Positions 1 through 16,646 of a stretch of DNA of 64,000 bases are shown here, piece after piece. Each line of letters opens with the position of its first letter. Position 1 is the stretch's first letter. Under the pieces are notes generated by a model that worked only from the letters and a program-made list of their open reading frames with translations, was not told where the DNA came from and did no database searches. The position numbers were made by a program, and so were the translations under genes. This DNA comes from Trichuris trichiura (lineage: Eukaryota; Nematoda; Enoplea; Trichinellida; Trichuridae), in assembly GCA_037903355.1 (NCBI GenBank), contig JBAJFE010000011.1, positions 877,001 through 941,000 on the forward strand. Direction: 5' to 3'.

Positions 1-4084
<4,084 letters not shown>

Positions 4085-6657
4085 TACTTCCTAAGAATAC
4101 AGTAACAAAGTTAAATATCATCAAGTGTTTACCCCCTACGGTATATTGCTTGTCAAAACAAGAGTTTCGAGTCTTTGCTAATTGGCTTTCATGGCTGCCT
4201 TTGTCCAACAAACATTTGTAAATAAGTTTTTTGTTAGCTGAATCAACAGTGAAGGATAATGGACACATCATTCTAGGTTTGCAGTAGGAGTGAATAAACC
4301 GCTATTTTACGTGCATTATCCTTCTTTTCTGGCTAAACTGTAACTTTTATGGAAAAAAAGGTAACCGCCCGAAGCCAGTTTTGATAGAAAAACGACGATT
4401 TAGCAAGGCGAAACGCCCTTCCCCGCAAGAGGCAGATGAACGTATTGACGCTAGTCCGGATAGCCGCGTTTTAACTTTTTGCACACAAATCACTGCTGCT
4501 TCTTGCAAAGCTATCAACAGATTTTGATGAAGGCAACTGGCCGGAGAAAGCCTCAAGTTTATAATACAATAACTAGCATTGTGAACCACCGAACGAAATT
4601 AACTATAACAATTATACAGTACACAATGCACGCGAAATAATTATGTTAGATGTCTACAACACATTTCAGAATAGCAATGTAGCTTGTAAACAAGTAACTG
4701 TCCTACTGTAACTACTAATAGAAATCAGGTAACCTTTTGACTTCTTTCTTGAACGAAGCTAAATACTGCTTTATAATAAACGGTTACTGTCGAGAAAGAC
4801 TAAGAATGTTTAGCATCACTGGCATAACTAACTACTTTTTTTGATTTACCATGAAAGTTTAAATCAATTATAACCAAAAACAAAAGTGAATTTCACCGCT
4901 GAAATCAATTTGGTTAGCAAAAATTTTGCGTGTGCATTTAAATAACGCACTTTATGCTCTGACTTTGGGCGAATTAAGTCCAAAATAAATTCCATTGAAT
5001 TGCCGCAAGATTAACAAATCTGCTGGTTCAACATGTAAGTGCTTCGTTAAACATACGGTAGCAAACTAAGCGCGCTTTTTATATATCCTTCAATGATTTT
5101 TACGGCAAAACAGTGAATGAGCTTAGCTTTTACCGCTAAAGCTCAAAAAGAGCAAAAAGTGAGACAAATAGCGAGCTACTGAGTTGTAGGAATTTGCGTT
5201 TCCAATTTCATGTGCGGTGTCGTAAGGCAATAAAACAATTAAGTTGTGAACATCCTACTGACGAGCGTTCTTCCTCTGCAAGTCTCCGCAAGGAACAACA
5301 AGTACTCCATATGCCATTATACGAATTAAAAATTAGGCTGATGGTTTAGGAAACCTAGCTTACGAATATCTCAAAGAGGAAATTTCATTTGTAACCAATT
5401 TCTGTCCGCTGGTCAAGAATACCTCTCCAAGAAAGAAGAGTGCTTTATTTTTCCCCATTTTTACTCTTTCGGTCTCAGTCCTTCAGCATGACTTAAAGGG
5501 TTGGCTTCTCATCCAGCAATTATCATAATCCAGTAACGAACTTAAGGCGAACCAACAATTTTTGAGAAATAGCACGTAGAGCTAATGGGAAACTCATTGA
5601 ATTCCCAAATTTAAAATATCATTCAATTTAAGTTCGAGCAGTATCAATAATTGTCAAGGCTAATAATGCGCTTGTTCTTTGGAAAACTGTACCTGCAAAT
5701 CACTCACTGCATTCTCGCGCCGCTGGAAAACTCAAGTTCGAAACCATTTAAAAGACATTTCAGAGTTTCTATACAGCGTATTCCACAGAAATAAAAGTTT
5801 TTGAAAATAATTCAAGCCAGGAATGTCATACTTTTGGGTAGAGAATTTGTACGAATATTCATAATAGCCGCTAAATAACCACCTAAGCTTTTAGCTCTGA
5901 CTGCCAGGATGGAGCTACGCGTATTCAATGGCAAGCGCAGTAGGTATGGAGAAAACGTATTCTAACGGCTTCGCTTACTGGAGCTTATTTTCAGAATCAA
6001 ATGCGTTCATAGCCTAGAACAAAGGAGAAACAATACGTTCCATCATAAAAAAGACAACTGCATGGCTCTCGCATGCAAACACGTTTTAAAAAGGCGACTT
6101 ACTTTTAGGATCAACGTTAAAGTTGTCCTCACACACAGCACTGCTTGCTATTAATAGATGAAACGTTTTCAATTCAGCAAAGCAGAAAAATGCGTAATTT
6201 TCTCATTTAGCTAACTAATGCCAGTACAAAGAATGACAGAGATGTGTCATCATGAAAGCAACGCACGTGGAAATGCAGCAAGAAATGTTTACGCGGAGAA
6301 ACAATCTTACGTGCATTTACTGCATACACATATATGCACTGCTCCTCCTCATCTGCTGTACATTGGAAACTGCAACGAATTTTGCATTGTCGTATTGGAA
6401 TAACGTCTCCGACACCAAGAACTTTGGGCTCTCGTCGAAAAAGTAGCTATCGAATTCGGCCGTGACATGCACGCCAGAACGTGCTCTAAAGCAACGCACT
6501 TTTAAAGTTTGCGGCAGTGACTACGTTATAAACAAAGAAAATTAAACTAAACACTTTAACATCAGTGTACTATACGAAAGAAAAATGTGGACGCTCAACT
6601 TCTCCCCTGTCCACCTCCACATGGAAAGCGTGTAACCATACGTAAACAGGCATAATA
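4085..6657. other. Intergenic, AT-rich, no gene recognised
   Basis: This holds the presumed promoter of RPB1 (just right of 4084) and the downstream flank of the dermatopontin-like gene. Only short open frames occur, none with recognisable similarity or credible splice partners. No tRNA-like B box or obvious tandem repeat was seen by eye. Confidence 0.5.
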
Positions 6658-9610
6658 TTAACAAATTCTGTTCACTGTCAACTGCCTTTTCATTTTCCTA
6701 TATTCCCTGAAAATTCTTTTCTCATGCGCACTTACGAATATGTGAGGTAAAAGCCCTTCATGAATTGGTCCGTCTTTTTTGCAGAAAACGTCCGCGCCGG
6801 GTTCAAGTAGTTTAGTCGTCCATGAACCGGATGAGGTCTCCACCTTGCCCTAACGTTGGAACCCTCTTCACAAACGTAAGCAATCCTAAAAACACAAACT
6901 CACATTAACTTGCAGTTGCGACAAATGGTGAACTTTTTATTAGCTCTTAAAGTGATATTGCGTCCTAAAGATAACCGTATGGACTGAAACTATTTTGAAG
7001 CAATGTAAACACGAGGCATTTAGCGTTCAACACGAATGGCGTGCATGCAAAGTGCCACAAAGTGATTGCCCAAGTCTTCAACGTTCCCATTAAGCGTTCA
7101 TCGACGCTTATCGTAGCAAGAAAGCAAAAGCTCTGCCGTAACTGTCATATTCAACATTTAAATGCGCTAAAGGACAAATTAAACGTCTCGTATCATTCAG
7201 CTAGCAGTTTACGTGTAAGACAAAATGAACCATGTGCAGTAATACAACGGCAAACCATTTCTGGCATAGTAATAGCTTACGTTCTGTATCCCAGTCTATA
7301 TTCACTCCATAATCCTCTCAACACTTCGTCATTTTGACAACGCTCCTTTCCTGTTATTTGTTCGAACTTGCTAATACGACGGTGGTAAGCAGTCTAGACG
7401 AAGGAAGTTAGCGCAGCGGTAAGTGCAAGATAAGTTAATACCTGCATTTGCGGTGAAACCATATCACATTGTATCTTGTAGATAAAGTCCGTACGGTTGT
7501 TCCAAGGAACGACAACCATTTGAATGGTGAACGACGTCACTGCTTCTCCCGCAGGACATTGCAGCTTAAAATTATGGCCAGGCTTAGTGAATTCGCCTTT
7601 ACCAATGGACGGCCAACTGTCAACGGTTAATCTCTTTGGCTGGCGATTGTTCCTCGTTCTCAAGAGTCGACTAACGTTGCCATTGTTGGAGTCGCTGTGG
7701 CAGTCTAAAACGTGATATATTCTAAAGCAGGAACAGCAAGTTGCTTACTGCCTAACCAAAGAAAATGAAACCACTTGAAAAGAAATAATAAAACTCACAC
7801 AGAGCGTAATCATGGTTTTTCAGTGGGAAAGGGCAAAACTTAGCAACGGTCATTCCATCTTTTATCTGTACTCCAACCAAGGCACTTTTAGGGCAGTTAT
7901 TTCTCTCCGACTTTGGATTTCTGAATGCGCCAAACTTTTGCGTTTCCACATCCTGAGGATGCGTCTTCACGCAAGCGAAGTCAGCATCGAGTCGAATATT
8001 TCTTGCTTTGCAACAGGTAAAACGCATTCTGCAAGCGCAGAACTTCATTACCCGTACCGGGGCATGCCAATTCCTGGTGACACGTACTTGCGCTCACCAT
8101 TCTCGTAAACCCCCGAGAGTCCATGCACAAACTCTCCTACACGACAGTTTTTCTTGCTTTCGAACTCGATTTGATCAGAGATTGAAAATAATTCGCTATT
8201 GTAACAACTGTCGTCGGTGAAAATCTAAACAACAATTTTACGATTATTAAAAACTATCTTCGCGCGTAAAATGCTTAGCAAAAGAATTAGCGCAACGATA
8301 AACATTTGAATCTTCCTTGCCTGAATATCAGTAACATATACGGGATGCTGTAGAATATGCTTAGTGCACAACTGTAACGAAAACATTAACAAATATCATA
8401 ACTACACATTGAACAAAATCAGCACCACGAAAAGAAGCGCATAAAACGATGCCCCCCTACGTACCTCACAAATACAGGTCGTGCGTGAACTACTGTTCCA
8501 ATTTTCGGCTCAGCGGGAGGGTGCACCGTCTTGATAATTAACGTTTATTTTTTAATGATCCTTTAAAGTTGCATGCTCTCCTTTTGGTTTAATTGCAACT
8601 CTTTCACGTCAGATTAAAAGTAAAATTCTACCAACTTCCTATATTCTTCCTGTTCTTTTTAATGACGTAGACGACACCATACTTTCGGAAACTTTCGGCA
8701 ATCAGTTTAGATAATCGAAAGAATCGATACCGTCCGGAATTGTTAAAGTGTTCATGGGCCTGTAAAAGTCTTGCTAACGCCGGCTGCGTTCTGCGTAACT
8801 ACTTTGCTGTTCCTGACTGGAAACATTCCGATCTTATGCATAGCATGATTGCTTTGCCTTCGGATTTTTCTCAGATACCTCATTCCAGACTCACTCCACA
8901 AAATGGTTGCTCAACATCTTAAGGGTGCCCAGCACAGTCTAAATAGCCTTTGCTGATAACCAGAAAATGTGGTAAAGTATTTTAAATGCCTCTGCTTCAC
9001 AAGGAAAATTCTTTTGCCAACGTTTTCACTTATAACGAAAACTAATACGAAAAAGCTGAGTCAGTATGAACTTAAAGCGACTATTACCAACGGGAGTGTT
9101 ATGTTTGTTTGTTCATCACAAAACATATTGTCCATAGCAGAACATCCCTCCTGGACAAAGCGTTTTACAAATAAATGCGAACAAAATCATTTCCTTGTTA
9201 TTGTATTAACTGACGAGCGACCATTGCGCATGCACTGTTCGCCAGACTGTTGTACTCTTACTTACCGCTGACTGACCTGGTATGCTGACCAAGTTTTGAC
9301 AGTGTATGCTAACGGCAAAATCTTGTTCGCCCTCGGACTTTGGTACCGGAAGCCATTTCCATTTTAGGCCGGCGACCGCTTGGCCAAGCGGGCAAAGAAA
9401 TTGAAATGGCTTACCTGCGTCGAATAGAATGTCTTGACCGTGCGCAACACCGTCAAGTAGGAAGAACGTAAGAATTGGAATGAAAAAGCCACTAAAGGAA
9501 TGAATCAAGGAATAGGAAGTCGCCCCGGATAGCATTTCAGAAGATCGAACAAATCGAACCGCAAAAACGGCTAGAAAAATAATGATAATAAGTTTCAAAA
9601 GCATCTGCAT
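6658..9610 (-). CDS. Secreted dermatopontin-like protein with two internal repeats
   Basis: Not firmly identified. Exons fit in phase as 9266-9610, 8465-8529, 8088-8207, 7799-8028, 7442-7704, 6934-6983, 6736-6885 and about 6658-6706, giving roughly 420 residues ending in a TAA at 6658. The N-terminus is hydrophobic (signal peptide or membrane segment). The protein shows two related blocks: FQFLCPLGQAV...SIHCQ in exon 1 and FKLQCPAGEAV...KIQCD in exon 5. Each is followed by a small phase 0-to-2 exon (65 and 50 nt) and then a Cys-containing exon. The segment VHGLSGVYENGERKMRFTCC resembles the GxxSxxxxxxDRxWxFxCC pattern of dermatopontin-family extracellular matrix proteins. The last two introns (48 and about 29-38 nt) are very short, and the 6934 donor is weak, so the 3' end is tentative. 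Confidence 0.55.
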
Positions 9611-9830
9611 ACAACCGCGGTTGAGCTTCAGCGTCTTTGAAGCCTAATGCTGTTAATCAAATGACTTGTACTGTCAATACGTAAGAGAATAATGAATGAA
9701 GCTGGAAAAGGCCCCAGCGACAATAGCCAATCGGTCAAGAGCACGGCACAGCCGCCCAAGGCAATAAGGCGACTAGTTCCAAGGCAGACAAATGACTTAA
9801 TTTTTGAATGGCCACAAGCTGCTCGTTTCT

Positions 9831-10175
9831 CTACATGTTAAGATGAGCAATTAAAATCGGGTCAAAACTTCGCTTGATCTGAACAACGTGCTCTAGACGC
9901 ACGCGCGTTGGTGCACCTTTTTTGAACAGTAAAGACAACGTCATTGCGGCTAATAACTTTCCGTTTTCTATTTTAAAAAAAAAAATAAGTCCCGAGCTTT
10001 CCGGCTTACAAAACAAGTTGGCAAGTAAGTCATCACGTCGTCTGCCTATAATGTAAGAAGACCGAACAATCCTGTGAAAGAAAGAGTGCTTTGCCTTCTT
10101 CAAGCTAACAGTTTTCGCGCTAAATGCTTTTCTTAGGCGAAGGAAAGGGGAAACTTTGAGTGTATGCCCGCTCAT
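9831..10175 (-). CDS. Unrecognised 114-codon open frame
   Basis: A continuous frame with an ATG lying just upstream of the dermatopontin-like gene on the same strand. The product would be basic (rich in Lys and Arg, with FFHR and GRRRDD clusters) and has one hydrophobic stretch of six residues next to a Phe run. I recognise no family, and the composition is compatible with chance. It might be an unspliced fragment of a longer gene. Confidence 0.12.
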   Translation of the reverse strand: MSGHTLKVSPFLRLRKAFSAKTVSLKKAKHSFFHRIVRSSYIIGRRRDDLLANLFCKPESSGLIFFFKIENGKLLAAMTLSLLFKKGAPTRVRLEHVVQIKRSFDPILIAHLNM

Positions 10176-13100
10176 GTCCTTATTTAAAACTTTGTTTGTT
10201 TGAAACGGTCGAATGTATTACAGCGCGCAAATAACACGCCTGAAACTATATCTGCTTTGATGAAAAGCTGAGAATTGTGTTAAGGAATTTTTGCACTGCG
10301 GTAGTCGACTGACTCAAGTGAAGTTTTCAGGCAGCCAGTTTCGTAAAGTATTGAGCTAAGTAAGTTTAGTTCCATATTAAGCAGCTGGGTGCCAGTTTTA
10401 TCGACCTGAATTTTACAGCTGCCTGAAATATTCTCCCAACCTTACTCCAGTCGTGGTCAACCTGCCGTATTGGCCGGTTGGTGCTCCCGGGAAGGAATAG
10501 AAAGATTGAAAACGGTTGAATAAGGGATAGTGCAAACATGCGTGCTAAAACGTTTAGGCAAATTACTCTCGCTGCAAGTACGATATTGAAAAATTACCAG
10601 TGATGTCATGGACAAGAAGGAATTGTACAAATAAGTGCCAAGCGCCTTCCAATTATGGCCAGTTAAGGCCATGACCACAGGAACAGTTCGTTAGAAACGA
10701 TTCATCATTAATCCTGAAGCCCACCATATACGCGCGGAAATGGCTCAATACCGGTCTATGCCCTACAACTGCAATTTATCGTCGACGTTTTAGTGTCTCA
10801 TCAATTTTTTTCCTTTAATAAACAGCAGTAGAAATCACCGAAAGATCAAATGTCCACTGCACTCTCTGCAAAGGTTTGCACCCATTACATTAAGCACTGA
10901 AGGCTTGGCAATAACTCTTCATTTAAAATTTGCGATTCTTTGGTCTGATCGACGTTCATCTTGTAACGCAAACAAAAATTTGCGTAAGACCTCGATTGGG
11001 ACAGCCAGAAAACTTGTTTGGCAAACTTTGAACAACAGTACCAATTGGCCGTTCAGCCGTGAATCGTCCAAATGTGGAAGTAAAGCAGCTGTCTACATTC
11101 TGATAATTATGGTATGTGTTCGGCCATTTGGTCACTTTTGTTGTCAACAGGCATGTAGTTCTCGCAGAATGCCTATCAATGTTGGTTTCAAAGAGACTAT
11201 GCTAGCGTTTCATTTTTGGCAATAACTAACTCACAACTTCGAATGAACAGACAGGCAGCGAACCCACGACTGCATTTGCAGCTCAATCTACGCTGCTTTT
11301 TTCAGGCTGTTAGTGGATGCAAGAGTTTCAATCCCCGGTAAACGTTCTTGACATTAAATAAGCACTGTTGTTCATCAGAGCAAAAGTTGCTTCCCTCTTT
11401 TGCAAAGCGCTTTTTATGGTTGCACGCGTTCTCGTGAAGTGCACTACTTGTTAGGAAAAAAAGTGATGTAGCGCGCAGGAAGAACCGACTGAATCCAATC
11501 AGATTTTAGAAACAAAGAGAATCCTGACAGCTGTGTACATTTCGACTGATAAACTTTATTATTCCATTAATTCACGCTTCGGTAACAGTCGCTATCGCAC
11601 TGCAATTTTTAAGTTAAAGGCTACTATCTGTTTAACGTTGTTTTTCTTGAAAGTGCAAAACGCCTTTCTGAAAATTTTTAAATCTCAACTTTAATTTCTT
11701 CAACTTTAAAAGTTCTTCTTTAGCGCCAGGAAAATTGTAACCTGCTTATACTTAATCAACGAGGTTAAATTCCAATTGATTAGAGTGGAATCTTGTCAGT
11801 TATGAAAAATGTTTCAGTACACAAAACTATGGTCATTTTACCTAGCTGCACTTTATCGGTAAAGCTAACTTGGCTAGTTCATTCCATTTGTGAACTAGTC
11901 AGCTCTTCTTACTGTATGCTCCAAAGCTGTTAGTAAAAGTGCTAACCCACTTTCTTCACAAGTTCTTAGTCAACTAATTGTCTTATTAACGAACTACCAG
12001 CTTTCCTTTTATTTATTATAAAAATAACCTGGAATTAGTAGTTTTTTTAACAGGTCCAAAATGTTTAATTGATCTTTCCTAACGATGAGCCTGTTACAAA
12101 ACAATACTTGTTCTTTGAAAACACGATAAACTTATTCGAAGCTTTCGGGGCTCCTTTACCTCATCATCAGCGAAATGGTGACTGCCAAATAATGTATGTA
12201 CTGTCAACGAAGTTTCTCGACCTAAAACTTACGACGTTTCAACCAAAATTAACTACTATCCTTTTATGGATTGATTTAATCTAAAAACGCTAAAGCTTCC
12301 TCCCGTTTACGCAACATATGTGGTCAAGCATACATTTCTTCCAAATCATTACTTCAGTTGAGATAATGGTTTAGAAGAAGCCTGTTCGCTTAAAAAGGAT
12401 GAATTCAGTTCTGGTATTTGCTTTATTAGCCAAATACCAAAAAGTTCACCGGGAATAAAAAATGCCCATAAAGACGAATGTGACCAGACAATGCCTTTGG
12501 CGTAGAATAGCCAGAAAAATGGATTTTACCTATGATTACGAGTCTCCGACTCCTAATTGCGTACGTATGAAATGGCATGACAAGAATTACAAAAGAAGCA
12601 GTCTATCAAACAGAGCTAAGTTGTTCAAACGCAGCACATGCGTCTAAAAATCGCTAATTGAACAGTGGACGTGAAGACACTGATACGGATGACTTCAAAA
12701 ACTCTCGCGTATAATGTAATGGCTTAACGTCAATAAAAGACTTTGTAAGTAGCCGGATATTTCTGTTAAAAAATAAAATAAAGAATATCCACTGAGAAAA
12801 GGGAGACGTTTTCAATCATATGTTTTGTTCTAAAAGGATTTGTACTCTCAAGCATTTCTTTCTATGCATACGACCATGATTAAACGATTAACAGAGGCTA
12901 CAGTGATTTATGAAGCCGAAATGTTAAACGTCTATGCAGTCACGTGGTCAATGAATTACCGACAGCCAATAACCGGACCAGTACTGTTACTTTTTTGTTT
13001 CACCTTGAAAATTTGCCTGATAAAATGAATACGAATTGCACAGACCAGCTGATTCAATATAATCATGTGACCTTGCGAAAACAGATGCACGCAAATGAAT

Positions 13101-16100
13101 TTGTGACTACGTGTTAGTAGAGATTCGTCGAAATGAATTTCAAATGATCAACGGCATAGTCTTAAATAGGAGCATCTATCGTTTGCTTCTGCGCATTGCC
13201 TTTCTGAAACGCAAAACTTTTGTCAATTAAAGTTAACTTACGCGACCTAATCTGTCTTCTTTGTCAACAACAAAGTTCACCCCGTTACGAGAAACCCGGT
13301 CGTCAGTTAAACTGATGATCTTTGAAACCTAGTTTTCAATCAAACAAAAGTTTTTAATACTGTAAAATATCGCTGCCTCTGAATAAAGAAAAATTCAGGT
13401 AATGATAGATCAAATGACTTGCAGGTACCATGCTTACAGTTCTATGCATTCGAATGTTTAAAAATATTCAAGGCTTTGTAAAGGGGCTCTATGTTATTGT
13501 CGTCGCAGTTCTCTTTAATAAAAAAAGCAAACAGCAATTCTAGTAAAAATAGCGAACTTATGAAGTTAAGTTCAGGGTCTGCAAACTCGATTTTAAAAAA
13601 CAGAGCATCAAAAGAATTTTAGAATTAAAAAAAACAAGCTGCTCGTACTAAGCATTCTAAAAGAAAAAAATAATTCCTTTGATTGAGCGATAGCCCCACA
13701 GTTTGAATATCATTTGTTTTAACTGCAGCTACCTTGTTTGCATTGACGAATTCGAATAGCCCATGTCCCAGTGACTACGCTTCACTGTTATTGAACAATT
13801 TACGAAACAGGTTTTCAGTGGATTGCTAAGCGAAAGAAACATGTCAACTTTCAGTTTTCAACTGAGAAGATACAATGGAATCACAAGCTGCCATTTTCTG
13901 CTTATAGATGAATAAATATTCTGACGAATAACTACACATGAATTTGACTGCGGTCGGGCTGTTGAAACAGTAAGGATAAGTTCGAATTGAAGCGTTCCTC
14001 GGAAGAACGCTTTTGAACCGTAACGGTGGCTTTTATCTACCGGTATTATCTAGCTGATAAATTTGCCAAAGTCTGATTCGATTCTTTTAAATTTTTTCTG
14101 TGCTTTCCAGAAAATCATTCACTAACAGTTGGCAACAGAAGCTCGCTTAATACGAATCAGCTAAAAAGCATGAAATTTTTAAACGAAAGAGCATTTTTTT
14201 GATAAAAAGTTGTCCGCAAATTCCAGTAGCGCTTTCGCAAAAATTGAAGCAGTTGGAATCGCAAAAACTTTTAGATCTTGTCAATTAGCCGCCTTACATA
14301 CCGTAAAGAAAACGCAGGTTCTTTCTGCCCAAGCATGCGGTCTTGCCATTCTGTGCTTACTAGCGTGCATTTCAGTTGTCTTGAGCTGCTCTTATTTAAG
14401 CCTAAGCAGAAATATAAGCTTTATGTTTAAGACTAGATTTAGACAAGGACAGAACGGGACAGCCGGCAAGTTTAGAGTATACAGTGTAGCAGCTAAAAGA
14501 AAAAATCTAACTGTTTAATATCAGCTGCCTGCGTTAGGCGTGTTGTCGACAAGCGTTTAACTTGAAATAACTTGGGACCTCGTTTCAAATATTGAACGAT
14601 GGTGTAATTTTTGTATCGACGATGAACATATTAAAAAGAGCCAGATGAAACACTTTTTGCAAAATAAGGCTTTTCCAAGAATAGAAGCTGCTATGGTTCG
14701 AATGGCAAGAGAGGTAAATGAAACGAGCCTGAACATTTACCGTAACCTAACACGACAGCGTTCACGGTCGATGCTGTGATGGAGCGATGTTAAAGGAAAC
14801 AACTTAAACCGATATCATGCTGTATATATATTACAAGCTCATCTATTCCATATGCTTTGTTATTCCGTAGTTGAAATTTAGGTAAGAATATTATTCGGTA
14901 GTAACATTGATATTGCAGGAAAACGTGTTATTATAATGCTATTTTTATGTACAAAACTGCAGGCGTTTTCAAACACACCGGTTTATAATTATGTCGGGTC
15001 CATTGGAAGTTGCAGTTATTGTAAAACTACTGTCAGGCACGCAACTGTTCCGGAGTCAAACCTTGTCGTTACTAAACAAAACGTACGAAGAACATACTTA
15101 CACTGTTTACCTCATGGCTAGCTCAAGGTATTTGTCCGTCAGAAACCGCTAGTTATTTAAATTTGACGGCTTTTCATGTGCTGCTTCTAAGCAAATGACT
15201 GACAAGGTGGGGCACTAAAACAGATCGTCTTAAACAAAATAATTTTTATCTTGAACTCTACGAAAAGAATTATTGCCAGTTACTTCAAAATGTTCGGTTC
15301 ATCCTGCAGTACGAAAGATACTGAGGAACTGATGGTAAAAAGCCGTTGCCTAGACGAAAAAGTAATCTAAATCAGTAGTACTTCTAATAATAGACCACAT
15401 AAAGTAGAAAGCAATAATGCTATCGAGAATCAGGGCTACCGGTATAATTATGTGGCATCGCGTGGTATTTTAGTACCTGACAACTATTATTTTGTGGCTC
15501 ACCTTCACGCTTTTGATAAAAAAATTTGAAGTGCAGCCCAGACCAGCAGCTTTGTGTATAGCTGAACTTTTTAGTGCAAAACAGAGCTTCCTGTTTACTG
15601 TCCTATGTTTTTATCCTCAAAAGTTTAATAGCAAGTCGGTTTATTCAATTTGTAGAATCACGTGTTTCGTTTCGTAAACAATAAAAAAATGGCACATTTT
15701 TCAACAGTACATTTAGGATAACGGATGATTTAGCTTAACAGCTTGTTGCTGCAATTCAACTGAAACTGCAGCTCAGTTAAACGGAGTAAAGAAACTGCAA
15801 CTCGAATACTTCAGGCAAATATACTTCAGCTGCTCGACGAGATCACAGCAAAAATTAATCTGCACAGCATCTTACTGACGTGTTACATTTAAACTTTATA
15901 CGATTACGCCATAAGGAAGTATCTAGTGCTACTGCTAAAGTCAACGCCTTTCTTACATCCCAACTTAGTACTGCGTCCGTTAGCAAATCAAACACTTGCG
16001 TGTTTTGGTAGTTGTAAAAAAATATCGCGCACTTACTCATAGTAAGCTAACCAGAAGGGAGAGTAGTTAACGCGTGTGTTGTAGTTCCCTGTATACGTCG

Positions 16101-16646
16101 AGCCGAAGCTGATTATCAACGCCGTTACCTTCCTCACATGTTAATATAAGAACTTCCAGTAAGCGATAACGCTATCAGAAAGAGCTCATTTTCTGATAAG
16201 CGAAAACACGCTTCCGCGCCTGATAGCAAAAACTGAATAAGACACAGAACGTTATTTCTTCGGACTTCTAAAATACTGCTAAGTATGAAAGCGCAACGAA
16301 AATAAACAACTTACGTAGAGACGAATACTGACAGGCAATTCGCAATGAACTCATAAGGCTCAAGTTTTACTACATACGAGCATATAACTGAACGCAAGCA
16401 TTGGGGTATTTCAGACCTAATGGTATGAAACGAATACTGCCTTTAAGACAGTTGAATTAATCAAAAAATGTGGAGCCAACGTGGCGATTTTGGCATTCCA
16501 CCACATCTTTGGCAGAGTAGTAGCATTCTACGTAGAAGGTCAGAGTGCAATGCTCACTTTTATCCCGTTGCGCAGAAGTGCCTAGCACTAAAAGGCGATG
16601 AAAGAAAGAATACGGGAAATTTATTGGCGCTACGCTGGGATAATGC
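10176..16646. other. Long intergenic gap, no gene supported
   Basis: AT-rich sequence with many stop codons on both strands. The best open frame is 14210-14518 plus (102 codons, one hydrophobic stretch CGLAILCLLACISVVLSC). It lacks homology, has no splice partners I could find and no neighbouring exon, so I do not call it a gene. Tracts of A or T are frequent. No recognisable transposon coding sequence or tRNA was seen. Confidence 0.5.

Noticed and set aside
14210..14518. 102-codon plus-strand frame with a hydrophobic stretch
   Set aside because: Isolated in AT-rich intergenic DNA, with no homology and no neighbouring exons.
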